64,000 nt of DNA from Pseudomonas sp. DY-1 (GCF_003626975.1 NZ_CP032616.1:2418001-2482000); one strand, 5' to 3'; positions 47,499 to 58,346 are shown, numbered from the stretch's first letter. Notes: generated by a model from the letters alone, not told the origin. Numbers and translations: made by a program.

Positions 47499-48899
47499 TC
47501 AGGCGGCGTCGCCAACGGGCTCCGAGGCCCTGGTCGGAGCCAGGTTGAGCGCCTTGTACAGCACCACCAGCAGCACCAGGAAGGCCGGGCCCACGTAGAG
47601 CGCGACGCGGGTGTCGGGGAAGTAGACCATCAGGCCCACCACCAGCACCAGGAAGGCCATGGCCAGGTAGGAGCTGAGCGGGAACAGCCACATGCGGTAT
47701 TGCAGCTTGCCTTGTTCGGCGGGGGTGAGGCTGCGACGGAACTTCAATTGCGCCAGCAGGATCATCGCCCAGGTCCAGATGGCGCCGAAGGTGGCGATGG
47801 AGGTTACCCAGACGAACACTTTCTCCGGCACCAGGTAGTTGGCCAGCACACCCAGCAGCAGCGCGGCACCGGACACCAGCAGTGCGCGACGCGGCACGCC
47901 GTTGGACGTGACGGCGAAGGCCCGCGGCGCCTGGCCTTGCTGGGCCAGGCTGTAGAGCATGCGGCCGGTGCTGAAGATGCCGCCGTTGCAGGAGGACAGC
48001 GCGGCGGTGATCACCACGAAATTGATGATACCGGCGGCGGTCTTGATGCCCAGGCTCTCGAAGGTCATCACGAAGGGGCTGCCCTGAGTACCGATCTCGT
48101 TCCACGGATAGATGGAGAGGATCACGAACAGTGCGCCCACATAGAACAGCAGGATGCGCCAGAACACTGAGCCAATGGCCTGGGGAATGGTCTTCTGCGG
48201 GTTCTTCGCTTCGCCGGCGGTCAGGCCGATCATTTCCACACCGAGGTAGGCGAACATGACCATCTGCAGCGACATCAGCACGCCCTGCACGCCGTTGGGC
48301 ATGAAGCCACCGTGTTCCCAGAGGTTGGAAATGCCGGTGGCGATACCGTCGTTGCCGAGGCCAAAGACGATCATTCCGGTACCGGCGACCACCATGGCGA
48401 TGATGGTGACGATCTTGATCAGGGCGAACCAGAACTCGAACTCACCGAAGGCGCGCACGGCGATCAGGTTGATGCCGCCCATGCTGATCAGCGCCGCGAG
48501 GGCCCATATCCAGCGCGGCACCTCAGGGAACCAGACGCCCATATAGATGGCCACGGCGGTGATTTCCGCCACGCAGGTCACCAGCCAGAGGAACCAGTAG
48601 TTCCAGCCGGTGAGGAAACCGGCCAGTGGCCCGAGGTAATCCTGGGCGTAGCGACTGAAGGAGCCTGCCACGGGGTTATGCACAGCCATCTCGCCGAGGG
48701 CGCGCATGATCACCAGGATGGCAAGACCACCAATGATGTAGGACAGCATGATGGCCGGACCAGCCATCTGGATGGCCTTGGCCGAACCCAGGAAAAGGCC
48801 GACGCCAATGCAGGCGCCCAGGGCCATCAGGCGGATGTGACGCTCACCGAGGTCTCGGTGCAGCGATTCATGTTGTGGCTGATGATCAGCAACGGACAT
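47499..48899 (-). CDS. APC family amino-acid permease (AroP/ProY group)
   Basis: 466 residues, about 12 membrane segments. The N-terminal signature HIRLMALGACIGVGLFLGSA and the helix-3/8 motifs (FGEFEFWFALIKIVTI, YLGVEMIGLTAGEAKNP) place it in the AAT/AroP-ProY proton-symporter group. GAGGTACC precedes the ATG. The substrate is likely an amino acid such as proline, histidine or an aromatic one. Gene order with the downstream-lying PBP-like gene recalls a PAO1 neighbourhood (PA0788/PA0789, from memory). Confidence 0.9.
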   Translation of the reverse strand: MSVADHQPQHESLHRDLGERHIRLMALGACIGVGLFLGSAKAIQMAGPAIMLSYIIGGLAILVIMRALGEMAVHNPVAGSFSRYAQDYLGPLAGFLTGWNYWFLWLVTCVAEITAVAIYMGVWFPEVPRWIWALAALISMGGINLIAVRAFGEFEFWFALIKIVTIIAMVVAGTGMIVFGLGNDGIATGISNLWEHGGFMPNGVQGVLMSLQMVMFAYLGVEMIGLTAGEAKNPQKTIPQAIGSVFWRILLFYVGALFVILSIYPWNEIGTQGSPFVMTFESLGIKTAAGIINFVVITAALSSCNGGIFSTGRMLYSLAQQGQAPRAFAVTSNGVPRRALLVSGAALLLGVLANYLVPEKVFVWVTSIATFGAIWTWAMILLAQLKFRRSLTPAEQGKLQYRMWLFPLSSYLAMAFLVLVVGLMVYFPDTRVALYVGPAFLVLLVVLYKALNLAPTRASEPVGDAA

Positions 48900-49204
48900 G
48901 CAGTGGTACCTCATTTTGTAGTTGTCGAGGAGTCAGCCGCGTAGCCGAAAAGCCGGGTCGTGGTAAGACCCTTGGCCGCCTGGAAGTCCCGTCCTTGTGG
49001 GGCTGAACAGTCCGGCGGGCGCAGACGCGTCCGAGATCGGCGGCGAGTCTTGCACAAAGACAAGGCAACGTCATGCCTACTTTTGGTGCACGAAAGTGCC
49101 GATAAGGGGGAGTGGAACGAAGTTCGCAGGATGGGTCGGGCGGTGCTCCGTTAGGAACGAAACCCAGCGCGACCGAACGATGGGTATCGCAAGCGCCTCC
49201 TTTC
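48900..49204. other. Intergenic region, no gene recognised
   Basis: 305 bp upstream of the permease. Contains no convincing coding sequence. GGCATGACGTTGCC on the minus strand (near 49059-49072) resembles a sigma-54 promoter but has GG-N9-GC rather than the required N10. The permease promoter is presumably here. Confidence 0.35.
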
Positions 49205-49873
49205 CTACTTCCTGGCCTCAAGCAATAGGGACAGCGGCTCGCCGGTATGCGGATGGACCGGCTCGCGCAAGGCCTCGATGCGGTAGCCGCTGACGAGCAG
49301 AAGCGCGCACCAGGATTCCAGGGTGCGGAAGTACCAGGGCATGGGCTCGGGGAACTCGCCTTCGAAGGCGGCGAAATCCTCGCGGCGCCAGCCATCTCTG
49401 TATCCCTGGTCACCGCGGGCCTGCCAGGGATGGACAGTCTGGATCAGCAACAGCCCATCGCTGGTGAGCTGCTCGCGCAATGTCACCAGCAACGGCTGCA
49501 AATGTTCCTCGAACAGCGAGAAGTTGCACACCACGGCATCGAAGCAGCCCAGTTGGCCCGGATCGGCCTGAAAAGTGGTGTAGTCCAGACAGCGGAACTC
49601 ACCACCGGCCGCCTGCGCCGCCGCCACCAGTGGCGGAGATGCATCGATCCCCAGCACCGCCAGCCCGTGTGCAACCAGCGCACGACTCAGCCAACCTTCG
49701 CCGCAACCGAGGTCCAGCACCCTCAACGGCCGATGGGTCAGGACGGCGTCGACAATGGCCTGGTCAGTGGCCAACTGCCTGCTTTCGATGCGACTTTCTC
49801 GTACTGCACGTGTCCAACCAGAAGCGTTGGCGCGCCAGCTGTGGTCGAGTTGCTTCCGATTGTCGCCTGTCAT
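49205..49873 (-). CDS. Class I SAM-dependent methyltransferase
   Basis: 222 residues from MTGDNRKQLDHSW with AGGAGCG upstream. Motif I is VLDLGCGEGWLSRAL, motif II is GIDASPPLVAAAQ, and motif III contains FDAVVCNFSLFEE. The TVHPW and RTLESWCALL segments suggest a small-molecule methyltransferase. Substrate unknown. It is divergent from the PBP-like gene with a 97-bp gap. Confidence 0.88.
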   Translation of the reverse strand: MTGDNRKQLDHSWRANASGWTRAVRESRIESRQLATDQAIVDAVLTHRPLRVLDLGCGEGWLSRALVAHGLAVLGIDASPPLVAAAQAAGGEFRCLDYTTFQADPGQLGCFDAVVCNFSLFEEHLQPLLVTLREQLTSDGLLLIQTVHPWQARGDQGYRDGWRREDFAAFEGEFPEPMPWYFRTLESWCALLLVSGYRIEALREPVHPHTGEPLSLLLEARK

Positions 49874-49970
49874 TGATTCGCTCCTGTTTTTGCCGCCACT
49901 CCACCATGCAGCCAGCCGACTACCTACTAAGATTGCAAGCAAGAGCGGTAACAGGCCAGGCCGGTGGACT

Positions 49971-52900
49971 ATGGGCGCAATATGGCAATCCGACGAAACC
50001 AGGAACGAGGTACCCCCAGGTAGTCTCAATGAATCCGGCGTTCCGCCGGAAAAGCCACCACGCCGCAGGCACCGCCTCCTGTTCTGGAGCATTTTCCTGG
50101 TGACCTGCGGCATCGTCGTTGCCGCCGCCACTCATGAAATGCAGACGTCGCGCTTCCAGGCACGAGAGCTTAGCCGTTACGCGGCGACCCTCAGCTACAA
50201 GCTCGAAGATGGCCCGAGCAAGGCCATCCGCTACCCCGGCGACGGCCCGTTCGACCGCCGGCTGGGCTACGCCTCCCTGCCGGAAATGCTCGAACGCCTG
50301 GAAAAACGCGGCTATGCAATCGAACAGCAGACACGCTTCTCCCCCGCGCTGATCAACTACGCCGACCGCGGGCTGTTCCCGCCCTACCGGGAAAAGAGCC
50401 AGGCCGGCATCAGCATCTGCGACTGTCGTGGCCTGCCCTTCTATCAGTTCAGCTACCCGCAGCAGCGCTACCCGGAGTTCGCGAGCATTCCACCACTGCT
50501 GGTCAACAGTCTGCTGTTCATCGAAAACCGCAAACTGCTGGACCAGGAAACGCCACTGGCCAACCCGGCGGTGGACTGGCCGCGCTTCTCCAAGGCCGCC
50601 CTGACCCAGGTAGGCAAGGCCATCGACCTGGACGGCCAGTCGGCCGGTGGCAGCACCCTGGCGACCCAGTTGGAGAAATACCGCCATTCACCGTTCGGTC
50701 GTACCGCCTCGGCCTCGGAGAAGATTCGCCAGATGGTTTCGGCCAGCGTGCGCGCCTACCAGGGCGGCCCGGAAACCCTGGCCGCGCGCGAACGCATCGT
50801 CCTGGACTACCTCAACAGCGTGCCGCTCTCGGCCGCGCCGGGACATGGTGAAGTGCACGGCATAGCCGACGGATTGCGGGTCTGGTACGGCGCCGATTTC
50901 AATCGGGTCAACCGGATACTGGGGAGCAAGGACAGCGATCTGGACGAACGCGGCCTGGCAATGCGCCAGGTGCTCTCGCTGTTCATCGCCCAGCGCCGCC
51001 CTTCCTATTACCTGTCCAGCGCCCATGAAGAGCTGAACGCCCTCACCGACAGCCATATCCGCGTGCTGGCTGGCGCGGGGATCATCGACACGCCACTGCG
51101 CGACGCCGCCCTGGGTGCCAAGCTTCGCTTCCGCAACTGGGTGGAAGAACCGGCGCTTCAGGCAGTGGAAGCGAACAAGGGCATCAGCGTGGCCCGGAGT
51201 CGCCTCTCGAGCATGCTGAAGATGCCGCTGTACGATCTCGACCGCCTCGATCTCACCGCCAGCAGCACCTTGCAGAGCGAGCTGCAGAACGCTGTGACCG
51301 ACTACCTGCGCCAACTGGCCGATCCGGCCTTTGCCGAGCAGGTGGGGCTGTATGGCGAACGCCTGCTATCCCCGGAGAAAACCCGTGAAGTGCGCTACAG
51401 CTTCACCCTCTTCGAGCGCACCCCGTCCGGCAACCGCGTGCGCGTGCAGACCGACAACACCGACCAGCCCTTCGACATCAATGAAGGCAGCAAGCTGGAG
51501 CTGGGCTCCACCGCCAAGCTGCGGGTGCTCGCCACCTACCTGGAAAACGTAGCGACCCTGCACGAGCGCTACGCCGGCCTGCCGGTGGCGGAACTGCGCA
51601 AGGTTCCGGTCGACCCACTGGACTTCATCACCAAGTGGGCCATCGACTACCTGATCCAGACCAAGGATCGCAACCTCAGCGCCATGCTCCAGGCAGCCCT
51701 GGACCGCACCTACTCCGCCAGCCCCTACGAAGCCTTCTTCACCGGTGGTGGGCTGCACGCCTTCAATAACTTCCGCAAGGAAGACAACGGCCGTCGCCCC
51801 AGCCTGCGCGATGCCCTGCGCGAGTCCATCAACCTGCCGTTCGTGCGCCTGCTGCGCGATGTGGTGCGGCATGACATGTACCGTCCCGACGGTGGCAAGA
51901 TGCAGCTCCTGTCCGACGACAAGGACCCGCGCCGCCAGGGCTATCTGGACCTGTTCGTGTCCCGTGAGAGCCAGACCTATCTGCGCCGCTTCTGGAACAA
52001 GTACCAGGGCAAGGACGCGGAGCAGCGCATGTCGACCTTCCTCGACGGCCTCAACCCCTGGGGCGCGCGGATGGCCGCCATCCACCGCTACCTGCAACCG
52101 CAGGCTGACCTGGCCACCTTCGCCGCGTTCATGCGCGAGCGGGTGCCCAAGGCCAACCCGCCGCTGACCGACAAGCGCGTGGAAGATCTCTACACCCGCT
52201 ACGGGCCGGGCGCCTTCGATCTCAACGACCAGGGCTATGTGGCCCGGGTGCACCCGCTGGAGCTCTGGCTGCTCGGCTACCTGCAGGCGCATCCGCAAGC
52301 GACCTACCGCGAGGCCGTGGAGGCCAGCGGCGACGAACGCCGCGAGGTCTATGGCTGGCTGTTCAAATCCAAGCGCAAGTACGCTCGCGACAAGCGCATC
52401 CGCATCATGATGGAGGTGGAAGCCTTCCTCGATATCCACGAGCACTGGAAATCCCTGGGCTATCCGTTCGACCACCTGGTACCGTCCCTGGCCACCGCCC
52501 TGGGCAGCTCTGGCGACCGTCCGGCAGCCCTCGCCGAGCTGATGGGCATCATCCTCAACGACGGCGTGCGCCAGTCCACCCTGCGCATCGAGCAGCTGCA
52601 CTTCGCCGCCAACACCCCCTACGAAACCCTGGTGGGCCAGCAGACCAGCGAGGGCAAGCGAGTCATGACCTCGGAGGTAGCGGCCACCCTGCGCGACGCA
52701 CTCTCGAAGGTGGTGGAGGGCGGCACCGCTCGACGCCTGCAAGGCAGCTTCACCCTGCCCGACGGCAAACCGCTGGTCCTGGGCGGCAAGACCGGTACCG
52801 GCGACAACCGCATCCAGACCGTCACCCGCTGGGGCACGGTGAAGAGCTCAAAGGCGATGAACCGCACCGCCACCTTCGTCTTCTATCTGGGCCCGCGCCA

Positions 52901-53078
52901 CTTCGGCACCCTCACCGCCTTCGTCGAAGGCAGCCAGGCTGACAAGTTCAGCTTCACCTCGGCTCTGCCCGTGCAGGTGCTCAAGGGCATGGCGCCCATC
53001 CTCCAGCCCTACCTCGCCCCCGGCCTGAACACCCAGTGCCAGGACCTGGCGCCGGCAGTGCAGGTGAGCAGGCGGTAA
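49971..53078 (+). CDS. Class A penicillin-binding-protein-like transglycosylase/transpeptidase
   Basis: 1035 residues from MGAIWQSDETRN; the upstream frame overlaps the divergent methyltransferase. A cytoplasmic basic stretch (PRRRHR) and one membrane segment (~36-53) precede a GT51-like domain: catalytic Glu in FIENR (E185), GGSTLATQLEKY (226-237), and YLNSVPLSAAPGHGEVHG (280-297). The transpeptidase triad is present: S513-T-A-K516, S619-I-N621 and K940-T-G-T943. It is far longer than PBP1a/b, with ~320 residues between SxN and KTG. Usually labelled transglycosylase domain-containing protein; the intact triad suggests a bifunctional enzyme. Confidence 0.88.
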   Translation: MGAIWQSDETRNEVPPGSLNESGVPPEKPPRRRHRLLFWSIFLVTCGIVVAAATHEMQTSRFQARELSRYAATLSYKLEDGPSKAIRYPGDGPFDRRLGYASLPEMLERLEKRGYAIEQQTRFSPALINYADRGLFPPYREKSQAGISICDCRGLPFYQFSYPQQRYPEFASIPPLLVNSLLFIENRKLLDQETPLANPAVDWPRFSKAALTQVGKAIDLDGQSAGGSTLATQLEKYRHSPFGRTASASEKIRQMVSASVRAYQGGPETLAARERIVLDYLNSVPLSAAPGHGEVHGIADGLRVWYGADFNRVNRILGSKDSDLDERGLAMRQVLSLFIAQRRPSYYLSSAHEELNALTDSHIRVLAGAGIIDTPLRDAALGAKLRFRNWVEEPALQAVEANKGISVARSRLSSMLKMPLYDLDRLDLTASSTLQSELQNAVTDYLRQLADPAFAEQVGLYGERLLSPEKTREVRYSFTLFERTPSGNRVRVQTDNTDQPFDINEGSKLELGSTAKLRVLATYLENVATLHERYAGLPVAELRKVPVDPLDFITKWAIDYLIQTKDRNLSAMLQAALDRTYSASPYEAFFTGGGLHAFNNFRKEDNGRRPSLRDALRESINLPFVRLLRDVVRHDMYRPDGGKMQLLSDDKDPRRQGYLDLFVSRESQTYLRRFWNKYQGKDAEQRMSTFLDGLNPWGARMAAIHRYLQPQADLATFAAFMRERVPKANPPLTDKRVEDLYTRYGPGAFDLNDQGYVARVHPLELWLLGYLQAHPQATYREAVEASGDERREVYGWLFKSKRKYARDKRIRIMMEVEAFLDIHEHWKSLGYPFDHLVPSLATALGSSGDRPAALAELMGIILNDGVRQSTLRIEQLHFAANTPYETLVGQQTSEGKRVMTSEVAATLRDALSKVVEGGTARRLQGSFTLPDGKPLVLGGKTGTGDNRIQTVTRWGTVKSSKAMNRTATFVFYLGPRHFGTLTAFVEGSQADKFSFTSALPVQVLKGMAPILQPYLAPGLNTQCQDLAPAVQVSRR

Positions 53079-53084
53079 GCCCCT

Positions 53085-53315
53085 TGCGAATGGATTCGCT
53101 CCCACGGCCTTTCGTACTTATCGATCCACCATCGGTGTCAGACCTGGCCAAGCTGGTGGATGTGAAAAGCGACATCCACCCTTCGTGCTGAATTCATTCG
53201 CCACGCGGGACGCAGTCCCGCCGTAGGTTGGCGCAGAGCGCAGCGAAGCCCAACGCATCGTGGCTCCGGTCGAACGCCGATGTTGGGCCGCGCTTCGCTT
53301 GGCACCAACCTACCG
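53085..53315. repeat. Cluster of REP-type and GTAGGTTGG-type repeats
   Basis: REP half-elements lie near 53085-53105 and 53191-53206, a perfect GGTGGATGT/ACATCCACC hairpin lies at 53155-53180, and a GTAGGTTGG ... CCAACCTAC element lies at 53222-53315. The element reaches into the end of the SugE-type gene. No gene is present in the gap. Confidence 0.65.
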
Positions 53316-53615
53316 AAGCCCCGACACTCCAGCGACGATCAGCACCACCGACACCAGCTTCGTCGGTGTGAGTGCTTCTCCCAGCAGGAGGAAACCCAGC
53401 AGCACCGTTCCCAGGGTGCCGATCGCGGTCCAGATTGGATAGGCGATGCTCACCGGCAGCACGCGCATGGACAGGGTCAGGAACCAGATCCCGGCCACCG
53501 CGGCCACCACCACCAGCACGCTAGGCCAGGGCCGGGTGAAACCTTCGGCGTACTTCATGCCCATGGCGAAGAGAACCTCGAAGAACGCCGCCACCAGCAG
53601 GTATATCCAGGCCAT
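53310..53615 (-). CDS. SMR family exporter, SugE/Gdx-like
   Basis: 101 residues, four membrane helices. The essential Glu of helix 1 is in FFEVLFAMGMKYAEGF, and helix 3 has PVSIAYPIWTAIG, closer to SugE/Gdx guanidinium exporters than to EmrE. The C-terminus ends in GVSGLR. It lies 10 bp after the azoreductase gene on the same strand and is probably co-transcribed. Confidence 0.88.
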   Translation of the reverse strand: MAWIYLLVAAFFEVLFAMGMKYAEGFTRPWPSVLVVVAAVAGIWFLTLSMRVLPVSIAYPIWTAIGTLGTVLLGFLLLGEALTPTKLVSVVLIVAGVSGLR

Positions 53616-53625
53616 GACTGCGTCC

Positions 53626-54264
53626 TCAGAAGGTTTCCGCGAGGTCCGCCAGGGCCCGCTCCGCCCGCTGGTAGGACTGCTCGAACGCCTCGCCGCCGAA
53701 CTCGTCGTTTTCCACCGCCACCACTGTCACGTCAGTGATGCCGATGTAACCCAACACTGTGCGCAGGTAGGCGTCGGCATGGTTCATGTGGGCATTGGCG
53801 CCGCCCGGACTGTAGCCGTGGTCACCACGGGTGGTGATGATCAGCGCCTTGCGCCCCAGCACCAGCGGGGTATAGGGATTGCCCTGCTTGTTCGGGTCGA
53901 AGTCGAAGGTGCGCCGAATCCGCACGATCTGGTCGATCCAGGCCTTGACCCCGCTGGGCACGCCGAAGTTGTACATGGGTGCGGAGATCACCAGGCGGTC
54001 AGCGGAGAACAGCTCATCCACCAGCAGGTCGCTCACTGCCAGGTCAGCCTTCATAACTTCGGTGCGTGCCTCCGGCTCCGGATGGAAAGCAGCGGCGATC
54101 CAGCCCTCGGTGACGGCGGGAATGGCCACTCGTCCCACTTCACGGCGTAACACCTGGCCGCTCCCCTGGCGCGCCTGCCAAGCCTTGAGGAAAGACTCCT
54201 GCAGACGACGGGAATGGGAACGCTCACCACGAGGGCTACCCTGCACAGAAAGAATCGTACTCAT
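53626..54264 (-). CDS. azoR: FMN-dependent NADH-azoreductase
   Basis: 212 residues. The flavodoxin-like N-terminus SVQGSPRGERSHSRRL, the FMN-binding APMYNFGVPSGVKAWIDQ and the TTRGDHGYSP loop are diagnostic of AzoR. It reduces azo and quinone compounds in the cytoplasm. Divergent from a GcvA-like LysR gene with palindromic sites in between, so probably controlled by it. Confidence 0.92.
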   Translation of the reverse strand: MSTILSVQGSPRGERSHSRRLQESFLKAWQARQGSGQVLRREVGRVAIPAVTEGWIAAAFHPEPEARTEVMKADLAVSDLLVDELFSADRLVISAPMYNFGVPSGVKAWIDQIVRIRRTFDFDPNKQGNPYTPLVLGRKALIITTRGDHGYSPGGANAHMNHADAYLRTVLGYIGITDVTVVAVENDEFGGEAFEQSYQRAERALADLAETF

Positions 54265-54362
54265 CTCAATCTCCTTGATGACTGTGCTTCCAGAAGCACG
54301 TTAATTGGCGGAAACTCAGGCTCTAAGCTAGTTACGCCAACCACTTCGGACAAATGAGGATT

Positions 54363-54390
54363 AATTCATTTGGATGAATTGGATTCATCC
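54363..54390. promoter_or_regulatory. Nested palindromes in the azoR-LysR divergent promoter
   Basis: AATTCAT-TTGG-ATGAATT (54363-54380) shares its right arm with GGATGAAT-TGG-ATTCATCC (54372-54390). These perfect overlapping dyads, 12 bp before the LysR ATG, are good operator candidates for that regulator. Confidence 0.65.
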
Positions 54391-54401
54391 GTGGAGTTTT
54401 C

Positions 54402-55283
54402 ATGTTTTCCAACCTGCCCCTGACCGCCCTGCGTACCTTCGAATCCGCCGCACGGCTTTCCAGCTTCAAGGCCGCTGCCGAGGAGCTGGCAGTGACGCCC
54501 ACTGCGGTGTCCCACCAGATTCGCGGCCTGGAAAGCTGGCTGGGGGTACCGCTGTTCCAGCGCCTGCCGCGCAGCGTGCGCCTTACCGAATGTGGACAAC
54601 GCCTGTTCGGCAGCCTTCACGGCGCCCTGCTGGAGGTCACCCAGACCCTCGACCAGCTACGTCCACAACGCAGCAGCGGCAACCTGACCCTATCCACCAC
54701 ACCGGCCTTCGCCGCGCTCTGGCTGATCCCGCGGCTCGGCCGCTTCTACGCCGAATACCCGGAAATAAGCGTGCGCCTGGACACCAGCAACAGCCTGATC
54801 GACCTGCACCAGGACGCCAGCGTCGATTTCGTGATCCGCTACGGCGTGGGTGAACACCCCAACCTGCACAGCCAGTGCCTGCTGGACGAATGCTTTGGCG
54901 TTTATGGATCACCTGCGCTGGTGAACGGGCTCGGCAGCGGCCTGCCAACACTGATCACTGTGCGCTGGCGCAACGCCCTGCTCTACGAACTGGGCTGGAA
55001 GGCCTGGTGCCAGGCCGCTGGCGAGGAACACCTGCTGGCAAGCGCACCGCAGCGGGAGTACGACGAGGAACACTACGCCTTGCAGGCAGCTATCGCAGGC
55101 CAGGGTCTGGTGCTGGCCAGCTCCATCCTGGTTTCGGAGAGCCTCGCCAGTGGCCTGCTGGTGCCATTCCGACCAGAAGTCAGCGTGACCGGCGCGGGTT
55201 ACTCCACCCTTTGCGTGCCAGGCCGCGAACGCCACCCGCCGGTGAAGGCCTTTTTCGACTGGCTGAGTCGGGAGGTGGGATGA
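54402..55283 (+). CDS. LysR family transcriptional regulator (GcvA-like) next to azoR
   Basis: 293 residues. Winged helix at ~5-63 (SSFKAAAEELAVTPTAVSHQI) and a LysR effector domain (VDFVIRYGVGEHPNL, AIAGQGLVLASSILV). GGAG lies 7 bases before the ATG. Divergent from azoR, so it likely regulates azoR-sugE. The transcript probably ends at the REP hairpin at 55302. Confidence 0.92.
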   Translation: MFSNLPLTALRTFESAARLSSFKAAAEELAVTPTAVSHQIRGLESWLGVPLFQRLPRSVRLTECGQRLFGSLHGALLEVTQTLDQLRPQRSSGNLTLSTTPAFAALWLIPRLGRFYAEYPEISVRLDTSNSLIDLHQDASVDFVIRYGVGEHPNLHSQCLLDECFGVYGSPALVNGLGSGLPTLITVRWRNALLYELGWKAWCQAAGEEHLLASAPQREYDEEHYALQAAIAGQGLVLASSILVSESLASGLLVPFRPEVSVTGAGYSTLCVPGRERHPPVKAFFDWLSREVG

Positions 55284-55301
55284 TCCGGCCGACTGGCACA
55301 C

Positions 55302-55333
55302 CTTGTAGGGGCGAACTTATTCGCCCCTACAAG
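55302..55333. repeat. REP palindrome / possible terminator
   Basis: A perfect 14-bp stem CTTGTAGGGGCGAA with TTCGCCCCTACAAG, loop CTTA, 18 bases after the LysR stop. Confidence 0.7.
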
Positions 55334-55658
55334 ATTGGTGCCCAGCGCCAACCGAACAAAATAATGAACACAACTTCTCCCTACCCTTCCCCGCGGCACG
55401 CCGCCACACCTTTGAATTTGCCTTCTATCGACCTGAACGGCTAATATTGCGTTCATTATGTTGAACACATCGCTTTACCCCTTCCACTTCGCCCGCCTCG
55501 CTTCCCGCGAGCGCCACTGGACCGGCGACCTGTAGCCCCTCCCCTCTCCTCATGCCGTGGAAGCGTCGGGTACGCCCCGCAATGCCATGGCCAGGATTTC
55601 CTGCAAACGCGTCATTCGCCTCCGGGCGAAGGGCTCTGCATGCCCAAGGGAGGGCACC
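55334..55658. promoter_or_regulatory. Upstream region of mdtJI with a GTTCA-N6-TGAAC dyad
   Basis: An operator-like dyad lies at 55451-55466, in the AT-richest part of this gap. The next ~190 bases form a long GC-rich leader. I looked for guanidine riboswitch motifs (ACGR hairpin loops) and did not find them. GGGAGGG is the mdtJ ribosome-binding site. Confidence 0.4.
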
Positions 55659-56015
55659 ATGCGTTCCTGGTTCTATCTGTTGGCCGCGATCCTTTTTGAA
55701 GTCGTCGGCACCACTTCAATGAAATTTTCCGCCGAACACGCCCCAGTGCTCGGCCACCTGTTGATGTACGGCCTGATCGGCCTGTCGTACTTCTTCCTCT
55801 CGCTGGCAATCAAGCGCGTGCCGGTCGGCGTGGCCTACGCCCTCTGGGAAGGCATCGGCATCGTGCTGATCACTCTCGTCAGCGTTACCTGGCTGGGCGA
55901 GAGCATCGGCCTGTACAAGGCGCTCGGCCTGACCGTGATGATTGTCGGCATCCTGCTGATCAAATCCGGCACCCGCGCCGCACCCGTGGCTCGCAGCCAG
56001 GAGGTGCTGGCATGA
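55659..56015 (+). CDS. mdtJ: SMR family spermidine/multidrug exporter subunit MdtJ
   Basis: 118 residues, four membrane helices. [12 protein letters not shown] (essential Glu), [13 protein letters not shown] and the terminal [10 protein letters not shown] are MdtJ hallmarks. It works as a heterodimer with MdtI to export spermidine. I start at the ATG with GGGAGGG; the longer frame is non-conserved. Overlaps mdtI by four bases (ATGA). Confidence 0.92.
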   Translation: MRSWFYLLAAILFEVVGTTSMKFSAEHAPVLGHLLMYGLIGLSYFFLSLAIKRVPVGVAYALWEGIGIVLITLVSVTWLGESIGLYKALGLTVMIVGILLIKSGTRAAPVARSQEVLA

Positions 56016-56341
56016 ACGGCGTGACCTGGATTCATTTCGCCTGGCTCGGCGCCGCCATCGCCCTGGAGGTGCTGGCCAACGTACTGCTGAAGTATTCCGA
56101 CGGTTTCCGTCGTCGGTTGCTGGGGGCCGCAGCGATTCTCTGCATCCTGCTGGCCTTCACGGCCCTGGCGCAGGCCGTACGCGGCATCGACTTGTCACTG
56201 GCCTATGCCATCTGGGGCGGCTTCGGCATTCTCGCCACCGTTGCGGTGGGCTGGACGCTGTTCGGCCAGCGCCTGGCCGGCCGTGGCTGGCTGGGATTGG
56301 GGTTGCTGCTGGTGGGGATGGCGTTGCTGAAACTGGCGTGA
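56012..56341 (+). CDS. mdtI: SMR family spermidine/multidrug exporter subunit MdtI
   Basis: 109 residues, four helices. [39 protein letters not shown] and [12 protein letters not shown] match MdtI closely. Its start is inside the mdtJ stop, consistent with stoichiometric heterodimer synthesis. Confidence 0.92.
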   Translation: MNGVTWIHFAWLGAAIALEVLANVLLKYSDGFRRRLLGAAAILCILLAFTALAQAVRGIDLSLAYAIWGGFGILATVAVGWTLFGQRLAGRGWLGLGLLLVGMALLKLA

Positions 56342-56498
56342 AGACTGGAATGTCCGGAAGACTGGCCCCGTCAGGTAAATCACGCGTCACAGATCCACCT
56401 TACGGGGCCAGGCCTGATCCGCAGCACCGTCGTTGGGTTTCGTTCCTCTACCCAACCTGCGACAACACCCAACCGTCGCGCCTCCCAGAAATTCCGGG

Positions 56499-56530
56499 CA
56501 AAAAAATGGGCGACCATCTGGTCGCCCGCC
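56499..56530 (-). terminator. Terminator of phhR
   Basis: On the minus strand the stem GGGCGACC / GGTCGCCC (loop AGAT) is followed by ATTTTTTTG, about 110 bases after the phhR stop. The remaining part of the 297-bp gap to mdtI shows no gene. Confidence 0.8.
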
Positions 56531-56638
56531 CAATCATTCCGGGAGAGGAATGTCAGAAACGCTTGTGTCCGCATCACGCAAGATTCAGACAGGACCCTTT
56601 TTACGCTCCGATATCTCCCCGGACCATTCAACGATGGT

Positions 56639-58198
<1,560 letters not shown>

Positions 58199-58274
58199 CA
58201 GGCACCCCTGGCTCGGGCTTTTCCTTGGTTAGTCGACGAAAGAATCCGTTCTCGACCCTATTTTTCCGTCAAGA

Positions 58275-58287
58275 ATATGTGACATAT
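58275..58287. promoter_or_regulatory. Perfect palindrome in the phhR-phhA intergenic region
   Basis: ATATGT-G-ACATAT, a perfect 6-bp dyad in an AT-rich patch 77 bp upstream of phhR. It does not fit the TyrR box; the binding factor is unknown. Confidence 0.35.
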
Positions 58288-58328
58288 CGTCGCTCCGACA
58301 AGGCGATTCCTGGCGTTCCCGCCGCAAC

Positions 58329-58346
58329 CGTAAAAATTTCCTTACG
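58329..58346. promoter_or_regulatory. Candidate PhhR (TyrR-type) box
   Basis: CGTAAA-N6-CTTACG fits the TyrR/PhhR consensus TGTAAA-N6-TTTACA at nine of twelve conserved positions and is itself a near-perfect dyad. It lies 112 bp upstream of phhA and 131 bp upstream of phhR, so it could serve activation and autoregulation. Confidence 0.6.

Noticed and set aside
49058..49073. Sigma-54-like promoter upstream of the amino-acid permease
   Set aside because: The GG and GC elements are nine rather than ten bases apart and the first T is missing.
55550..55658. Guanidine riboswitch before mdtJ
   Set aside because: I looked for paired hairpins with ACGR loops and for the ykkC core and found neither.
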